Shown here: positions 24,608 to 33,757 of the stretch, piece after piece | Layout: each line of letters begins with the position of its first letter | Numbering within the stretch: position 1 is the stretch's first letter | Assembly: GCF_001747095.1 (NCBI RefSeq) | Contig: NZ_MDGP01000001.1 | Location: forward strand, 1,161,001-1,225,000 | Length of the DNA stretch: 64,000 nucleotides | Direction of reading: 5' to 3' | Source of the DNA: Roseivirga sp. 4D4 | Lineage (GTDB): Bacteria > Bacteroidota > Bacteroidia > Cytophagales > Cyclobacteriaceae | Notes under the pieces: model-generated | Told to the model about the DNA's origin: nothing | Database searches by the model: none | What the model saw: the letters and a program-made list of their open reading frames with translations, nothing else | Made by a program: the position numbers and the translations under genes

Positions 24608-24655
24608 TCGAGATGCTGAAACCTGCCTGAGGCGCACAGGCAAGTTCAGCATGAC
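24563..24655. repeat. Palindromic repeat (GTCACCCTG...CAGCATGAC), copy 1, overlapping a gene end
   Basis: The first 39 bases are identical to the copy at 28673: CGTCACCCTGCTCCGAACCT followed by TCGGAGTGTTTCAGGGTCT. The element joins two hairpin units, ACCCTG/CAGGGT (with inner CTCCGAA/TTCGGAG) and ATGCTGAA/TTCAGCAT, and its ends are inverted (GTCA...TGAC). The first 45 bases lie inside the DUF4105 gene and provide its stop codon. This copy has about 20 extra bases in the second hairpin. Confidence 0.75.
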
Positions 24656-24805
24656 TTACTCTATGACCGTCCATTCTACAATTTTAACACTATAACGAAA
24701 GAGTGTAAACTCATATACTTTGATAAGTATTAGCACTAGAACTGACTCAAGTCAATGTTTTTGAACTCTGAGTGGTTCAATTTGCAGATAAATTGATTAG
24801 AAGAT

Positions 24806-26113
24806 ATGGTAGAAGTAAAACCGCTAAATGATCTGGTCATATATCTCAGAAAGCTTATTGAAGGAAAGCTATGGCTAAAAGTGATTATCGCCATAATTCT
24901 AGGCTTGATCGTTGGGATGATCATGAACCCGGCTTCAGGTGTTTTCTCGGAAGCTCTAAGTCAAACAATAGGTAATTGGCTTTCCCTTCCCGGCAGGCTC
25001 TTTCTTAAGTTGGTACAAATGATTATGATCCCTTTGATTTTCGCTTCGATCATTTCAGGGATAGTTAGCAACAGCAACGATCAACTTAAAAAAATGGGAT
25101 TTCGGCTCCTCACATATTTTTTGCTCACTACTACAGCCTCAATTGCCATTGGGTCGGCATTGACAATATTAATTCAGCCAGGTAGGTACATCCATGAGAA
25201 GAATGGTTTCAGTCTTGATCAGACTACCTCAATACAAAACGACACAGAAGCTCTCCCACTCACAAATATCCCCGAAGCAATTTCTGATCTGATACCTGAA
25301 AATCCATTAGCAGCCATGGTAACCGGTGAAATGCTTAGCATTGTTGTCTTTACCATAATCATTGGCATTGCAATCATCCAATTACCTAAAAAGACCATTC
25401 AACCAGTTTTAGGTTTTCTGGAAGCTATCGAAGAGATCAGCATGACCATTGTATCATGGGCCATGTTACTAGTGCCTTATGCGGCTTTCGGACTTATTGC
25501 TGAAATGACTGCCAGTGTGGGGATTGAGGGACTAGCTGGGATCGGCTATTACATTGGCGTGGTTTTGCTAGGCCTATTTCTCCTGCTTATACTTTACATG
25601 ATCGTGGTTTTTGTATTAGGAGGTATGAACCCGTTTACATTTTTAAGTAAAATCCGTGAGGTACAGTTGCTGGCATTTTCTACTACGAGTTCGGCTGCGG
25701 TTATGCCTTTATCTATGAAAACTGCAGATGAAAAGCTAGGCGTGGCTTCTAAAATCAGCGACTTTGTGATCCCCGTAGGGGCCACAATCAATATGGATGG
25801 AACAGCTATATTTCAATGCATATCTGCGCTATTCATTGCGCAAGCATATGGTATAGAAATGGGAGTAATGAATACGTTATTAATCACCGTAACGATTGTG
25901 GCAGCCTCCATTGGCACCCCCGCCATCCCTGGTGGTGGTGTAGTAATACTTGCTTCGGTATTACAAAGTGCCGGTATTCCCACGGAAGGCTTGGTCATTA
26001 TTGTCGGAGTGGACAGGATATTAGGAATGTTCCGTACTGCTGTGAATGTCACCGGAGACCTGACCGCTTGTGTCGTGTTTGATCGATGGCAAAAAAAGAA
26101 TGAAACTCCCTAA
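24806..26113 (+). CDS. Dicarboxylate/amino acid:cation symporter (SDF family)
   Basis: A 435-residue membrane protein of the GltP/DctA size. Seen: eight hydrophobic segments with the two re-entrant loops, LAFSTTSSAAVMPLSMK (serine-rich HP1), VPVGATINMDGTAIFQ-like helix 7 with the conserved NMDGT, GGGVVILASVLQSAGIP (HP2) and VDRILGMFRTAVNVTGD (helix 8). Known: these transporters take up C4-dicarboxylates or acidic/neutral amino acids with H+ or Na+. The RTAVNVTGD context with an Arg/Asp pair in helix 8 suggests acidic substrates, but this is inference. A start at 24806 is consistent with the family N-terminus. Confidence 0.9.
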   Translation: MVEVKPLNDLVIYLRKLIEGKLWLKVIIAIILGLIVGMIMNPASGVFSEALSQTIGNWLSLPGRLFLKLVQMIMIPLIFASIISGIVSNSNDQLKKMGFRLLTYFLLTTTASIAIGSALTILIQPGRYIHEKNGFSLDQTTSIQNDTEALPLTNIPEAISDLIPENPLAAMVTGEMLSIVVFTIIIGIAIIQLPKKTIQPVLGFLEAIEEISMTIVSWAMLLVPYAAFGLIAEMTASVGIEGLAGIGYYIGVVLLGLFLLLILYMIVVFVLGGMNPFTFLSKIREVQLLAFSTTSSAAVMPLSMKTADEKLGVASKISDFVIPVGATINMDGTAIFQCISALFIAQAYGIEMGVMNTLLITVTIVAASIGTPAIPGGGVVILASVLQSAGIPTEGLVIIVGVDRILGMFRTAVNVTGDLTACVVFDRWQKKNETP

Positions 26114-26252
26114 TCACATTTCGTCCTATAACAAAGACCAGCTGACTCATTATTTATGGCTGACATTACCAAAAGATACTTGGACAGCTAACCAAATAAA
26201 TTCATTGTCTGAAAGTTTAAACTACCTCTTCTATGTCGAGATAACTATGTAG
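26100..26252 (+). CDS. Possible small protein of 50 residues
   Basis: A frame opens at the ATG at 26100, overlapping the symporter end by 14 bp, and reads MKLPNHISSYNKDQLTHYLW to a stop before the hairpin pair at 26272. It is hydrophilic with no membrane segment and no family I know. The overlap resembles translational coupling, but so short a frame can be chance. Confidence 0.25.
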   Translation: MKLPNHISSYNKDQLTHYLWLTLPKDTWTANQINSLSESLNYLFYVEITM

Positions 26253-26271
26253 TGCACGAATCTACTGCCTA

Positions 26272-26328
26272 GTTCGCACTTGCAGTGCGGACTCATCTTA
26301 TTCAAGATATGTACTCACAGCATGTGAG
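26272..26328. repeat. Pair of REP-like hairpins between convergent genes
   Basis: GTTCGCACT-TGC-AGTGCGGAC (26272-26292) has a 9-bp stem with one G-T pair, and CTCACA-GCA-TGTGAG (26314-26328) follows 21 bp later. The arrangement resembles REP-type paired hairpins found at many Bacteroidota gene ends. No RAYT transposase is in the window. It may also act as a bidirectional terminator. Confidence 0.5.
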
Positions 26329-26346
26329 CACCATTTGTCTGTTCTT

Positions 26347-28596
26347 CTAATTGCCTTGATCTGTTTCTAATTCCTCGGTTTTCTCTTCGTCTTTTTTGGG
26401 AAAGAAGTGTTTGTCGTAGAAGTCAAACATACGCTGCCACTGGTCGTAGTAATCACTTTCTACACTGGCCCAGCCAGCACCATGGCCACCACGCATATAG
26501 TTGACCCATTGAACATCTTTTCCCAGGCGTCTTAGGGCATAGTACATCTCTCGGGAGTTTGTACCAGGCACATTCCAGTCGCCTTCACCACTGAGCAGTA
26601 AGTGAGGTGTCTTGACTCTGTCGGCAAAGAAGACTGCTGAGGTATTGAAGTACTTGATTGGAGCATCCCAGAATGAAGCACCTATCCTATCCTGTCCTAC
26701 TTCTGCGGCTGCATAATTTCTTGTACCAATCTTAGGGCTATCACCCAAGAAGCTGATAATGTTTACTTTCCCAGATATATTGATGGCCGCTGCAAAACGA
26801 TCGGTTTGGGTAATGATCAACGAGGTAGCATAACCTCCATAGCTGGTACCATGGATACCCACTTTATTATTATCGACCATCCCTTTGTCCACCAACATAT
26901 TGATGGCCGAGGTGACTCCTTTTAACCAACCTTCACCTGGATAACCCTGCACCAAATCAACCGAAGGTCTAAGACCAAAGTAACCCTGGTTGGCCACAAG
27001 GTTCATAGAAGAACGATATCCGTTATTGAAGAAGGTCTCATAAACTTCAAGCACTAGTGGATATTGCTTACCTGGTTCGTAATCCACTGGATAGTATAAA
27101 ATACCTTTGAGTTCCTTGCCATCGGCATCACGATAGCTGATTAACTCAGTGTTGGTCCATTTCTTATTGGCCACCCATGGGTTCAGATCTGTAAGCCGAT
27201 TCTCTGAATTAAATACCAAAGTATTAGCGAATACTTCATTCGGCTTGTCCCCATCTGATTTACTATACACCACTCTGTCTCCAGTGCTTGCAAACCTCCA
27301 ACCTGAATAAAGATTGTCATTGGTCATGAGGTCTTCAAACTTTCCTGAATTGATATTATATCGCTGAACACCTCTTTTCCATTGTTCTTTCTCCGAATAT
27401 GAAACATACAGGTACTGACCATCTTCAGACCATTTTACCACATTTCTGTTAGGTAATTCCTTCTTTTCTTCCTCGTCTTCAGGAAGTTCATAGATCTGTT
27501 TTAGATCAGAACCATCAACGTTAATAGTCCACCAGCCGCCTTTCGAAGTCAGAAGCATTTTATCTCCATTGGCATGCCATCTACCTATCGAAAACTTAAC
27601 CGCCTTCTCTTCGTCATCATCCTCAAAAGCCTTGCCTTTTGTTAGGTTTAAAGGCTCTTCGTCACCGAAGGTACTGACGCTACTCACATATACATTACCT
27701 GAGTCAACCCATGCAAAATGTGCATTGGTTCTATCCCAACTGAAGTTTCTGCGTCTCTTATTTCTCGGGTAAATATGCTTTGGCTCGTCAAGCTTATCCA
27801 TGTTAACTATTGAAGCCTGATATTCGACTCCATCATTTCGTTTGTAAGAGGTCTTCATTCTGAAAGTCTCATTATAACGGAGGTATTGACCATCATCTGA
27901 AAGACTAACACCTGAATAGCTCGACTCAGGCAACAGGTCTTGTACCTTGCCGGACTTCAGGTCTACTTTCACTACTTCCGCAAGGCTACCTGTCAGGCCT
28001 ATTTTATCCCACTTCAAGAAGTTATCATTGCCATCATAGACAACGATCGGCCCTTCGGTAGCTTCCTTATATTCGGCCATAGCTTTTTCCATCCAACCCT
28101 TCTTTCGCATGGCGAGTACCGCGGAACTACCATCGGCACTTACATCTATTCCAACATTTGTACTGATGATTCTATCATCCTTGACCTTTACATACCGGAC
28201 TTTCTCCGATTTCATATCGTAGTAGGCCAAGACAAGTTTATCATCCTTTTGCTCAAAGAAGATCAGTTTCTCGCCATTATCATCCCACCTTAAGCTTGTC
28301 ACGCGTGTGTCTTGATCAAATACGTTAGTCTCAGCACCTGTTTCGGTATTAATAATGACCAGCCTGCCCGGTCTTAAATTGAGGTAGCTCGGGTCTCTAA
28401 AACGGAAATGATCTGTACCAAACCGTGCACGGCCATCTGCAATGATACCGGCAAGGTACTGCCCATCATTACTAAGGGTTTGGCTGCCTAGTGATTTGAC
28501 ATTGATGGCATCTTCGACCGTAAAAGCCGTTTTCTGGGCTAAGACAGAAGTTACAAGAGCGAATAGAATAGTAAGGGATAGGATATATCTTTTCAT
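26347..28596 (-). CDS. Secreted S9-family serine peptidase (prolyl oligopeptidase-like)
   Basis: The ATG at 28596 gives a signal peptide ending TSVLAQ and a 749-residue protein; an upstream in-frame start at 28626 would hide it. Seen: an N-terminal seven-bladed propeller region with repeated beta patterns (for example TSLRWDDNGEKLIFF, SLSDDGQYLRYN), then the alpha/beta hydrolase: nucleophile Ser in HGTSYGGYATSL, Asp in LLLSGEGDWNVP and His in MRGGHGAGW. Known: S9 peptidases cleave short peptides after proline or other residues. A C-terminal tail rich in E/K ends the protein. Inferred role: extracytoplasmic peptide degradation, next to the symporter that could import products. Confidence 0.9.
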   Translation of the reverse strand: MKRYILSLTILFALVTSVLAQKTAFTVEDAINVKSLGSQTLSNDGQYLAGIIADGRARFGTDHFRFRDPSYLNLRPGRLVIINTETGAETNVFDQDTRVTSLRWDDNGEKLIFFEQKDDKLVLAYYDMKSEKVRYVKVKDDRIISTNVGIDVSADGSSAVLAMRKKGWMEKAMAEYKEATEGPIVVYDGNDNFLKWDKIGLTGSLAEVVKVDLKSGKVQDLLPESSYSGVSLSDDGQYLRYNETFRMKTSYKRNDGVEYQASIVNMDKLDEPKHIYPRNKRRRNFSWDRTNAHFAWVDSGNVYVSSVSTFGDEEPLNLTKGKAFEDDDEEKAVKFSIGRWHANGDKMLLTSKGGWWTINVDGSDLKQIYELPEDEEEKKELPNRNVVKWSEDGQYLYVSYSEKEQWKRGVQRYNINSGKFEDLMTNDNLYSGWRFASTGDRVVYSKSDGDKPNEVFANTLVFNSENRLTDLNPWVANKKWTNTELISYRDADGKELKGILYYPVDYEPGKQYPLVLEVYETFFNNGYRSSMNLVANQGYFGLRPSVDLVQGYPGEGWLKGVTSAINMLVDKGMVDNNKVGIHGTSYGGYATSLIITQTDRFAAAINISGKVNIISFLGDSPKIGTRNYAAAEVGQDRIGASFWDAPIKYFNTSAVFFADRVKTPHLLLSGEGDWNVPGTNSREMYYALRRLGKDVQWVNYMRGGHGAGWASVESDYYDQWQRMFDFYDKHFFPKKDEEKTEELETDQGN

Positions 28597-28672
28597 GGTT
28601 GATGGTTTGTGATCCAAAATAGTCAATCGACACCGGATTGCTAATAATCTTTATACAACTGGTCTTTGATAC

Positions 28673-28747
28673 CGTCACCCTGCTCCGAACCTTCGGAGTG
28701 TTTCAGGGTCTTTCCGATTTAGATGCTGAAACGAGTTCAGCATGACG
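28673..28747. repeat. Palindromic repeat (GTCACCCTG...CAGCATGACG), copy 2
   Basis: Same architecture as the element at 24563, with 39 identical leading bases, but with a shorter second hairpin (ATGCTGAAACGAGTTCAGCAT). It lies in the divergent gap between the peptidase and nuclease genes, where it overlaps no gene. The remaining 28597-28860 region shows no gene. Confidence 0.75.
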
Positions 28748-28860
28748 TATACTTTAAAATGGTCCAGAGTGACGTAATCAAGGAAGTTCACCAATATTTA
28801 AACCAATGGTAATTTAGGATAGCCGACTTTTTCGTAAGCTTGCAGTCAAAGACCTCTACA

Positions 28861-29637
28861 ATGAAAAGTTTACTGCTTCCGATCGTTTTGCTCACTGCAA
28901 TTTCATTTACCGCTTCTGCTCCGGTTTATTGGGGACAAATAGGTCATAGGACCATTGGACATATTGCTGATGGCATGCTTTCGAGGAAAGCCACCAAGCA
29001 TGTGAAACGTGTATTGGGCACTGAAACACTAGCAGAAGTGAGTACCTGGATGGATGAAATTCGATCCGATAATAGCTACCGATACGCCAACACATGGCAC
29101 TATTGCACTATCCCTGATGGAATGACCTACGAAACAGCGCCTACGCAAGAAGGCGGTGATGTAATTTGGGCCATTGAGAAGATTATCAAAGAGTTAAAAG
29201 CCGGAGGCCTAAGTGCCGAAGATGAGGCCAAAAATCTGAAGTTCTTAGTACACTTGGTGGGTGACATTCACCAGCCATTGCATGTGGGCAACGGAGAAGA
29301 TCGTGGTGGAAATGATGTGAAAGTTCAGTGGTTCGGCACCAATACCAACCTACACAGTGTATGGGACAGTCGTATGATTGACGGAAAGCAGTTCAGCTAC
29401 ACTGAGTTTGCCAATTGGGTAAATCATGCCTCAAAATCACAAATCAAAGCATGGCAATCTGCAACAGTTAGAGATTGGGCTATGGAATCCATGTCCTTCC
29501 GAGACCAAGTCTATGCTGTTCCTGAAAATGGAAGACTGAGCTACCGCTACTCTTACGACAATTTTGATCTTGTAAAGCAAAGAGTGCTTCAAGCTGGAGT
29601 TCGCCTGGCTGGTGTGATCAACGATATCTATAAGTAA
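28861..29637 (+). CDS. Secreted S1/P1-type nuclease
   Basis: The ATG at 28861 gives 258 residues; a TTG at 28840 is less likely because it would lengthen the signal peptide. Seen: signal peptide followed by WGQIGHRTIGHIAD, whose Trp and His are zinc ligands in this family; NTWHYCTIP; HLVGDIHQPLHVG; and NLHSVWDSRMI, giving the nine-ligand trinuclear zinc site. Known: S1/P1 nucleases cut single-stranded DNA and RNA and remove 3'-phosphates, acting outside the cytoplasm. The gene is convergent with the SnoaL-like gene (9 bp between stops). Inferred role: nucleic-acid scavenging. Confidence 0.9.
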   Translation: MKSLLLPIVLLTAISFTASAPVYWGQIGHRTIGHIADGMLSRKATKHVKRVLGTETLAEVSTWMDEIRSDNSYRYANTWHYCTIPDGMTYETAPTQEGGDVIWAIEKIIKELKAGGLSAEDEAKNLKFLVHLVGDIHQPLHVGNGEDRGGNDVKVQWFGTNTNLHSVWDSRMIDGKQFSYTEFANWVNHASKSQIKAWQSATVRDWAMESMSFRDQVYAVPENGRLSYRYSYDNFDLVKQRVLQAGVRLAGVINDIYK

Positions 29638-29646
29638 AAGATGAGA

Positions 29647-30162
29647 TCAGTTGCCTGGTAAGTATTTCGCTGGCAGTTTATACTCTGGAGTCTCTCCCAT
29701 CCAAAATACGCTGACGATCCACCAGCGATCACCACCATTTAGCAGTTGAATACTGTTAATACCTCTGGCAAAAGGCTTTTCGTCTGCGAGGGTTTTACGC
29801 GATTCATAAGTGCTAAAGACATGCGATATAGTACCATAAGCTTCACTTTTACGGCTGATCTCCACTTCAAAGAAACCCATTTTCTCCAAGTTGGCACCCG
29901 CCTGATCAATGTACTCTTGTACTGTCCAAGTTCTATATCCTACACCATTGGGTCCTTTTCCTGTAGGCATTAATCGACCTTCCGGAATAAACAGACTCTT
30001 CATTCTATCCCAATCTCGCTTCTCACCTGCCGGGCCTGAAATCACATCGTACAAAGCAGCGATGATGGCATCCGCAGACTTAACATCTTCGGGTTTTGCG
30101 TCTTGTGCATTCAGAGATGTGGATATTAAAAAACAGAGAGCTAGGCTAAAAAGTCTTTTCAT
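29647..30162 (-). CDS. Secreted SnoaL/NTF2-like protein
   Basis: The ATG at 30162 gives a typical signal peptide (MKRLFSLALCFLISTSLNAQ) and 171 residues; a longer frame to 30300 would overlap the next gene. Seen: ADAIIAALYDVISGPAGEKRDWDRMKSLF at the start of the cone-shaped fold, IPEGRLMP, a central VQEYIDQA helix, a repeated beta pattern with HVFSTYESRK, and WWIVSVFWMGE near the end. Known: the fold binds small hydrophobic ligands or has enzymatic activity in some members; here no catalytic residue can be named. Its upstream neighbour on the same strand is the hydroxylase-like gene, 40 bp away, so cotranscription is possible. Confidence 0.75.
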   Translation of the reverse strand: MKRLFSLALCFLISTSLNAQDAKPEDVKSADAIIAALYDVISGPAGEKRDWDRMKSLFIPEGRLMPTGKGPNGVGYRTWTVQEYIDQAGANLEKMGFFEVEISRKSEAYGTISHVFSTYESRKTLADEKPFARGINSIQLLNGGDRWWIVSVFWMGETPEYKLPAKYLPGN

Positions 30163-30202
30163 GGTCTTAGTTTTTTGGAAATTAGAGATAACCAGATTTC
30201 GG

Positions 30203-31093
30203 TCATTGGTTTTTCTTGCTGAAACCATGGAATATCTGTCCGAAGAAGGTCTTTGGGAATTTAGAAACTCCTGGAAAGCCCAGCTTGATCGACTTTCCAC
30301 TCGAAGGAATATACGCAGTACCGAATAGGTAATCCCATAGACTCAGGGTCAAACCAAAATTCACCCCCCTTTGCCGATCTTCAGGCAAATCATGGGCATG
30401 ATGCCACATATGCATATTGGGATTATTCAAGATATACTTCAGCGGACCAAGCTTCACTTTGATATTGGCATGATTCCAATGCCCTACAGCCAAAGTAAAC
30501 ATGTGCACAAAAAAGAAGTCGTCTATGCCAAAACCAATCATGGCGAGCGGTAGATATTCAATGGTCCGGTAAACAATGGTTTCCATCCAATGGTACCTCA
30601 GGTGTGCTGCAAAGCCCATTTGTTCTACAGAATGATGCACCTTGTGATACTCCCATAGCGCTGGAACTGCATGAAGTAACCTATGCGTCCACCATTGGAT
30701 AAAGTCTCTTATGATGAATAAGGTGAACAACTGAAGAAAAACCGGCCAGGAACCAATTTCAATAGCGGCAAGGTTGGTAATGCCCATGTCTGACAGCAGT
30801 CCATTGAAGGCATCTACAACTACGTTTGATAAGGCATTGAAGATGATCAGCGAGAAGAGAAAGAAATTGAAGAACATGTAGAAGGCGTCTAACCAAAAGT
30901 CCTTTCTGAATTTTGGTTGATCTTTCCGCCATGGCCTAAGCCACTCCCAGGCCAGAAATATCAGAGAAATACCGATCAGTGCCCAGAAGTAATTTTGCCA
31001 CCAAGGCTTGTAATCATATTGAAAGGTAATTTCCTGCCACAGATAATTGGCATAGCCTCGATATGCATCTCCTACAAACTGCCAGTCAATCAT
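30203..31093 (-). CDS. Sterol desaturase/fatty acid hydroxylase family protein
   Basis: A 296-residue membrane protein with four or five hydrophobic segments. Seen: the three histidine clusters of the di-iron site, HRLLH, HKVHH and NMHMWHHAHD, in the right order and spacing, and a first helix region rich in W and Y. Known: members hydroxylate or desaturate sterols, carotenoids, sphingoid bases or alkyl chains using O2 and electrons from a partner. In Bacteroidota the substrate is usually unknown; an ether-lipid or carotenoid role is only a guess. It is divergent from the metalloprotease gene. Confidence 0.85.
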   Translation of the reverse strand: MIDWQFVGDAYRGYANYLWQEITFQYDYKPWWQNYFWALIGISLIFLAWEWLRPWRKDQPKFRKDFWLDAFYMFFNFFLFSLIIFNALSNVVVDAFNGLLSDMGITNLAAIEIGSWPVFLQLFTLFIIRDFIQWWTHRLLHAVPALWEYHKVHHSVEQMGFAAHLRYHWMETIVYRTIEYLPLAMIGFGIDDFFFVHMFTLAVGHWNHANIKVKLGPLKYILNNPNMHMWHHAHDLPEDRQRGVNFGLTLSLWDYLFGTAYIPSSGKSIKLGFPGVSKFPKTFFGQIFHGFSKKNQ

Positions 31094-31215
31094 GCTAAAT
31101 ATTAGTGGTTATCATTGTTCTTTGACCACTAACATAATCAATTACCCACTTTGAGAATAACTTTTCATGCTTTCACTGAATAATGCTTCTTTACATTCAA
31201 ATGAAAATTAACCCT

Positions 31216-33705
31216 ATGAAAAGGACAAAGACTGTATTCAAAGTGATTTGCCTTGGCTTGCTCACTGTGAGCCTAATAACACCAAGTCATGATGCTTTAG
31301 CACAACGCAGAAAGAAAAAGAATCAAACTACTGCCGATACTCCTACGGAGAAAGCGCAAACCCCTCCAAAGAAAAAAGAGAAGACATACGAATCCTTGGT
31401 TAAAGGGATGAACGCTGATGAGGGCCTCTTTAAGGTTTACCAAAAGGATGGCAAGATCATGTACGAGATCCCTAAGGCTGAACTTGGAAAAGATATGCTA
31501 TGGGTAACCAGGCTAGTTTCTGCTCCTGAGAATTTCGGTGGAGGCTTCGTTGGCTCAGGCTCTAAGATGATTGAGCAGGTAGTAAGATGGGAACACAGAG
31601 AAGGCAAAATCCTTCTGAAAAAAATCTCTTTCAATAATGTGGCCGATAGTACCGATGCTATCTACAAATCGGTAATGAACAACAACTTTGCTCCCATCAT
31701 TGGATCATTTAAAGTGACTGGCCAACCCGAAGACTCAAGCGCCTACCTGGTAGACGTAACCAAGTTCTTCACTGGCGATACTAAGGCCATTAGTGCGATG
31801 AACTCTCGTTTCAGAAGCTCCTTTCAGGTAAGGAGGCTCGATGCTGAGAAAAGCTATACCGAATCCGTAAAGAGTTTTCCGCAAAATATTGAAGTACGTC
31901 AGGTAATGACTTATGATGCTGGTAGGCCTCCTTCTAATGGCAATACTGGCTTAATCACTATGCAGGTGGCGCAGTCCATGATCAAGTTGCCAGAAAACCC
32001 TATGATGCCTAGACTTGCCGATCAACGCGTGGGTTGGTTTACAATGGGTAATATCAATTTCAGCTCTGATAAGCTCAAAGGAGATCAGGTACGCTTCTTG
32101 AAGCGATGGAGATTAGAGCCTAAGGACCCGGCAGCTTATGCCAGAGGCGAATTAGTTGAGCCTGTAAAACCGATCGTTTATTATCTAGATCCCGCAACTC
32201 CTGAGAAATTCAGAAAGTGGTTCAAATTGGGCATTGAAGATTGGCAAGTGGCTTTTGAGGCAGCTGGTTTTAAGAATGCAATCATAGCCAAAGACCCTCC
32301 TTCTAAAGAAGAAGATCCAGATTGGAGTCCAGAAGACACACGTTACTCCACCGTGCGCTACATCGCCAATATGACGAGAAATGCGACTGGCCCAAGTACT
32401 GCTGATCCAAGAACTGGTGAGATCATTGAGAGTGACATCATTTGGTATCACAATCACCTTAGATCCTATAGAAACTGGTACTTGATTCAAACTGGTGCGG
32501 CTAACCCTAGAGCAAGAACACTGAACACTCCGGCTGAGGACATCGGGGAAATGATGAGAGCCGTCATCGCTCACGAAATTGGTCACGCGCTGGGATTACC
32601 GCATAACATGAAAGCGAGTTCTTCTTATCCTGTGGAGTCTTTAAGAAATCCAGAGTTTGCTGAAGAATATGGAGTAGCACCAACCATTATGGACTATGCT
32701 CGTGTGAACTACATTGCTCAACCGGGTGATGGGGTGACTAGGTTTATCCGCAAAATCGGTCCATACGATAAGTATGTAATCAATTGGGGCTACCGAGTGA
32801 TTCCTAATGCTTCTAACCCTGAAGCAGAAAAAGCCACTTTAGACCAGTGGATTCTGGACAAAGCTGATGATCGCATGTTCCGTTTCGGTAGTAGCAATGG
32901 TTCTAACCCAGAAGCCCAGACAGAAGACCTTGGCGATAACAGCGTCCTGGCGAGTACCTATGGCATGGAAAACATCATGAAGGTGGTGCCTAATCTTTTA
33001 GATTGGACGACTACTGACGGTGAAAACTATGACGATACGCGAGAAATTTATAATGAGGTGATCGGACAATGGAGAAGATTTGTGGGTCACGTGATTACCA
33101 ATGTGGGTGGTATTACTGAAGACTTTAAGTCTACCGATCAGGAAGGCACTGTTTATAATGTAGTTCCTGAAGCACAGCAAGTATCTGCCATGAACTGGAT
33201 GCACAAATATGCCTTTGCTAAACCAGATTGGCTTCTTGACGAGGATTTACTAAGGAAAATGGAAAGCTATGGTGCTGTTAACCGTATCAGAGCGACACAA
33301 GTGTCTTTCTTAAACAGACTACTCGATCCAACCAGGGCACAGCGCCTTATCGAAGCTGAAGCTTTCAAAGGAAGAAATACCTATACCATATATCAGATGT
33401 TTGCTGATACTAGAAAAGGTCTCTTTTCCGAGTTAGCCAGTGGTACGGCCATTAATACCTATAGAAGGAATCTTCAGAGAGCCTTTGTTGAGCGCTTAGA
33501 ATTCATGATGACCAATGAAGTGAGTCAGTTTCAGGCGAGACAGGTGGATATGAGTCAATCTGATATAAGACCAGTTGTGAAATCTGAGTTGAAGACACTG
33601 CAAAGAGAAGTTAATAGTGCTATAGGCAGGTACTCTGACAGAGCAAGCCGAGTTCACTTGGAAGACTTGAAGGATAGGATTGCAGATATTCTAGATCCTA
33701 AATAG
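31216..33705 (+). CDS. Secreted zinc metalloprotease (DUF5117/DUF4953 type)
   Basis: Of three nearby in-frame ATGs, 31216 gives the best signal peptide (MKRTKTVFKVICLGLLTVSL...ALAQ); the product has 829 residues. Seen: a basic, low-complexity stretch after the signal, DUF5117/5118-like beta regions, and the active site HEIGHALGLPHN with H453, E454, H457 and H463. A met-turn-like MDYARVNY follows. Known: this Bacteroidota family belongs to the metzincin-type zinc proteases with unknown substrates. The C-terminal 200 residues are helical and charged, without a sorting-domain signature. A clean terminator follows. Confidence 0.85.
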   Translation: MKRTKTVFKVICLGLLTVSLITPSHDALAQRRKKKNQTTADTPTEKAQTPPKKKEKTYESLVKGMNADEGLFKVYQKDGKIMYEIPKAELGKDMLWVTRLVSAPENFGGGFVGSGSKMIEQVVRWEHREGKILLKKISFNNVADSTDAIYKSVMNNNFAPIIGSFKVTGQPEDSSAYLVDVTKFFTGDTKAISAMNSRFRSSFQVRRLDAEKSYTESVKSFPQNIEVRQVMTYDAGRPPSNGNTGLITMQVAQSMIKLPENPMMPRLADQRVGWFTMGNINFSSDKLKGDQVRFLKRWRLEPKDPAAYARGELVEPVKPIVYYLDPATPEKFRKWFKLGIEDWQVAFEAAGFKNAIIAKDPPSKEEDPDWSPEDTRYSTVRYIANMTRNATGPSTADPRTGEIIESDIIWYHNHLRSYRNWYLIQTGAANPRARTLNTPAEDIGEMMRAVIAHEIGHALGLPHNMKASSSYPVESLRNPEFAEEYGVAPTIMDYARVNYIAQPGDGVTRFIRKIGPYDKYVINWGYRVIPNASNPEAEKATLDQWILDKADDRMFRFGSSNGSNPEAQTEDLGDNSVLASTYGMENIMKVVPNLLDWTTTDGENYDDTREIYNEVIGQWRRFVGHVITNVGGITEDFKSTDQEGTVYNVVPEAQQVSAMNWMHKYAFAKPDWLLDEDLLRKMESYGAVNRIRATQVSFLNRLLDPTRAQRLIEAEAFKGRNTYTIYQMFADTRKGLFSELASGTAINTYRRNLQRAFVERLEFMMTNEVSQFQARQVDMSQSDIRPVVKSELKTLQREVNSAIGRYSDRASRVHLEDLKDRIADILDPK

Positions 33706-33732
33706 AGCAGTCTATTTTCAGTATAAATAAGG

Positions 33733-33757
33733 AAGGGCCCCGTGTGGGCCCTTTTTT
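33733..33757 (+). terminator. Intrinsic terminator after the metalloprotease gene
   Basis: AAGGGCCC-CGTGT-GGGCCCTT gives an 8-bp perfect stem followed by a T-run on the plus strand, 27 bp after the stop codon. Confidence 0.85.

Noticed and set aside
28840..28860. TTG start for the S1/P1 nuclease
   Set aside because: The ATG at 28861 gives a normal signal peptide; the upstream extension would interrupt it with charged residues.
30163..30300. Longer N-terminus for the SnoaL-like gene
   Set aside because: It would precede a clear signal peptide and overlap the hydroxylase-like gene on the same strand.
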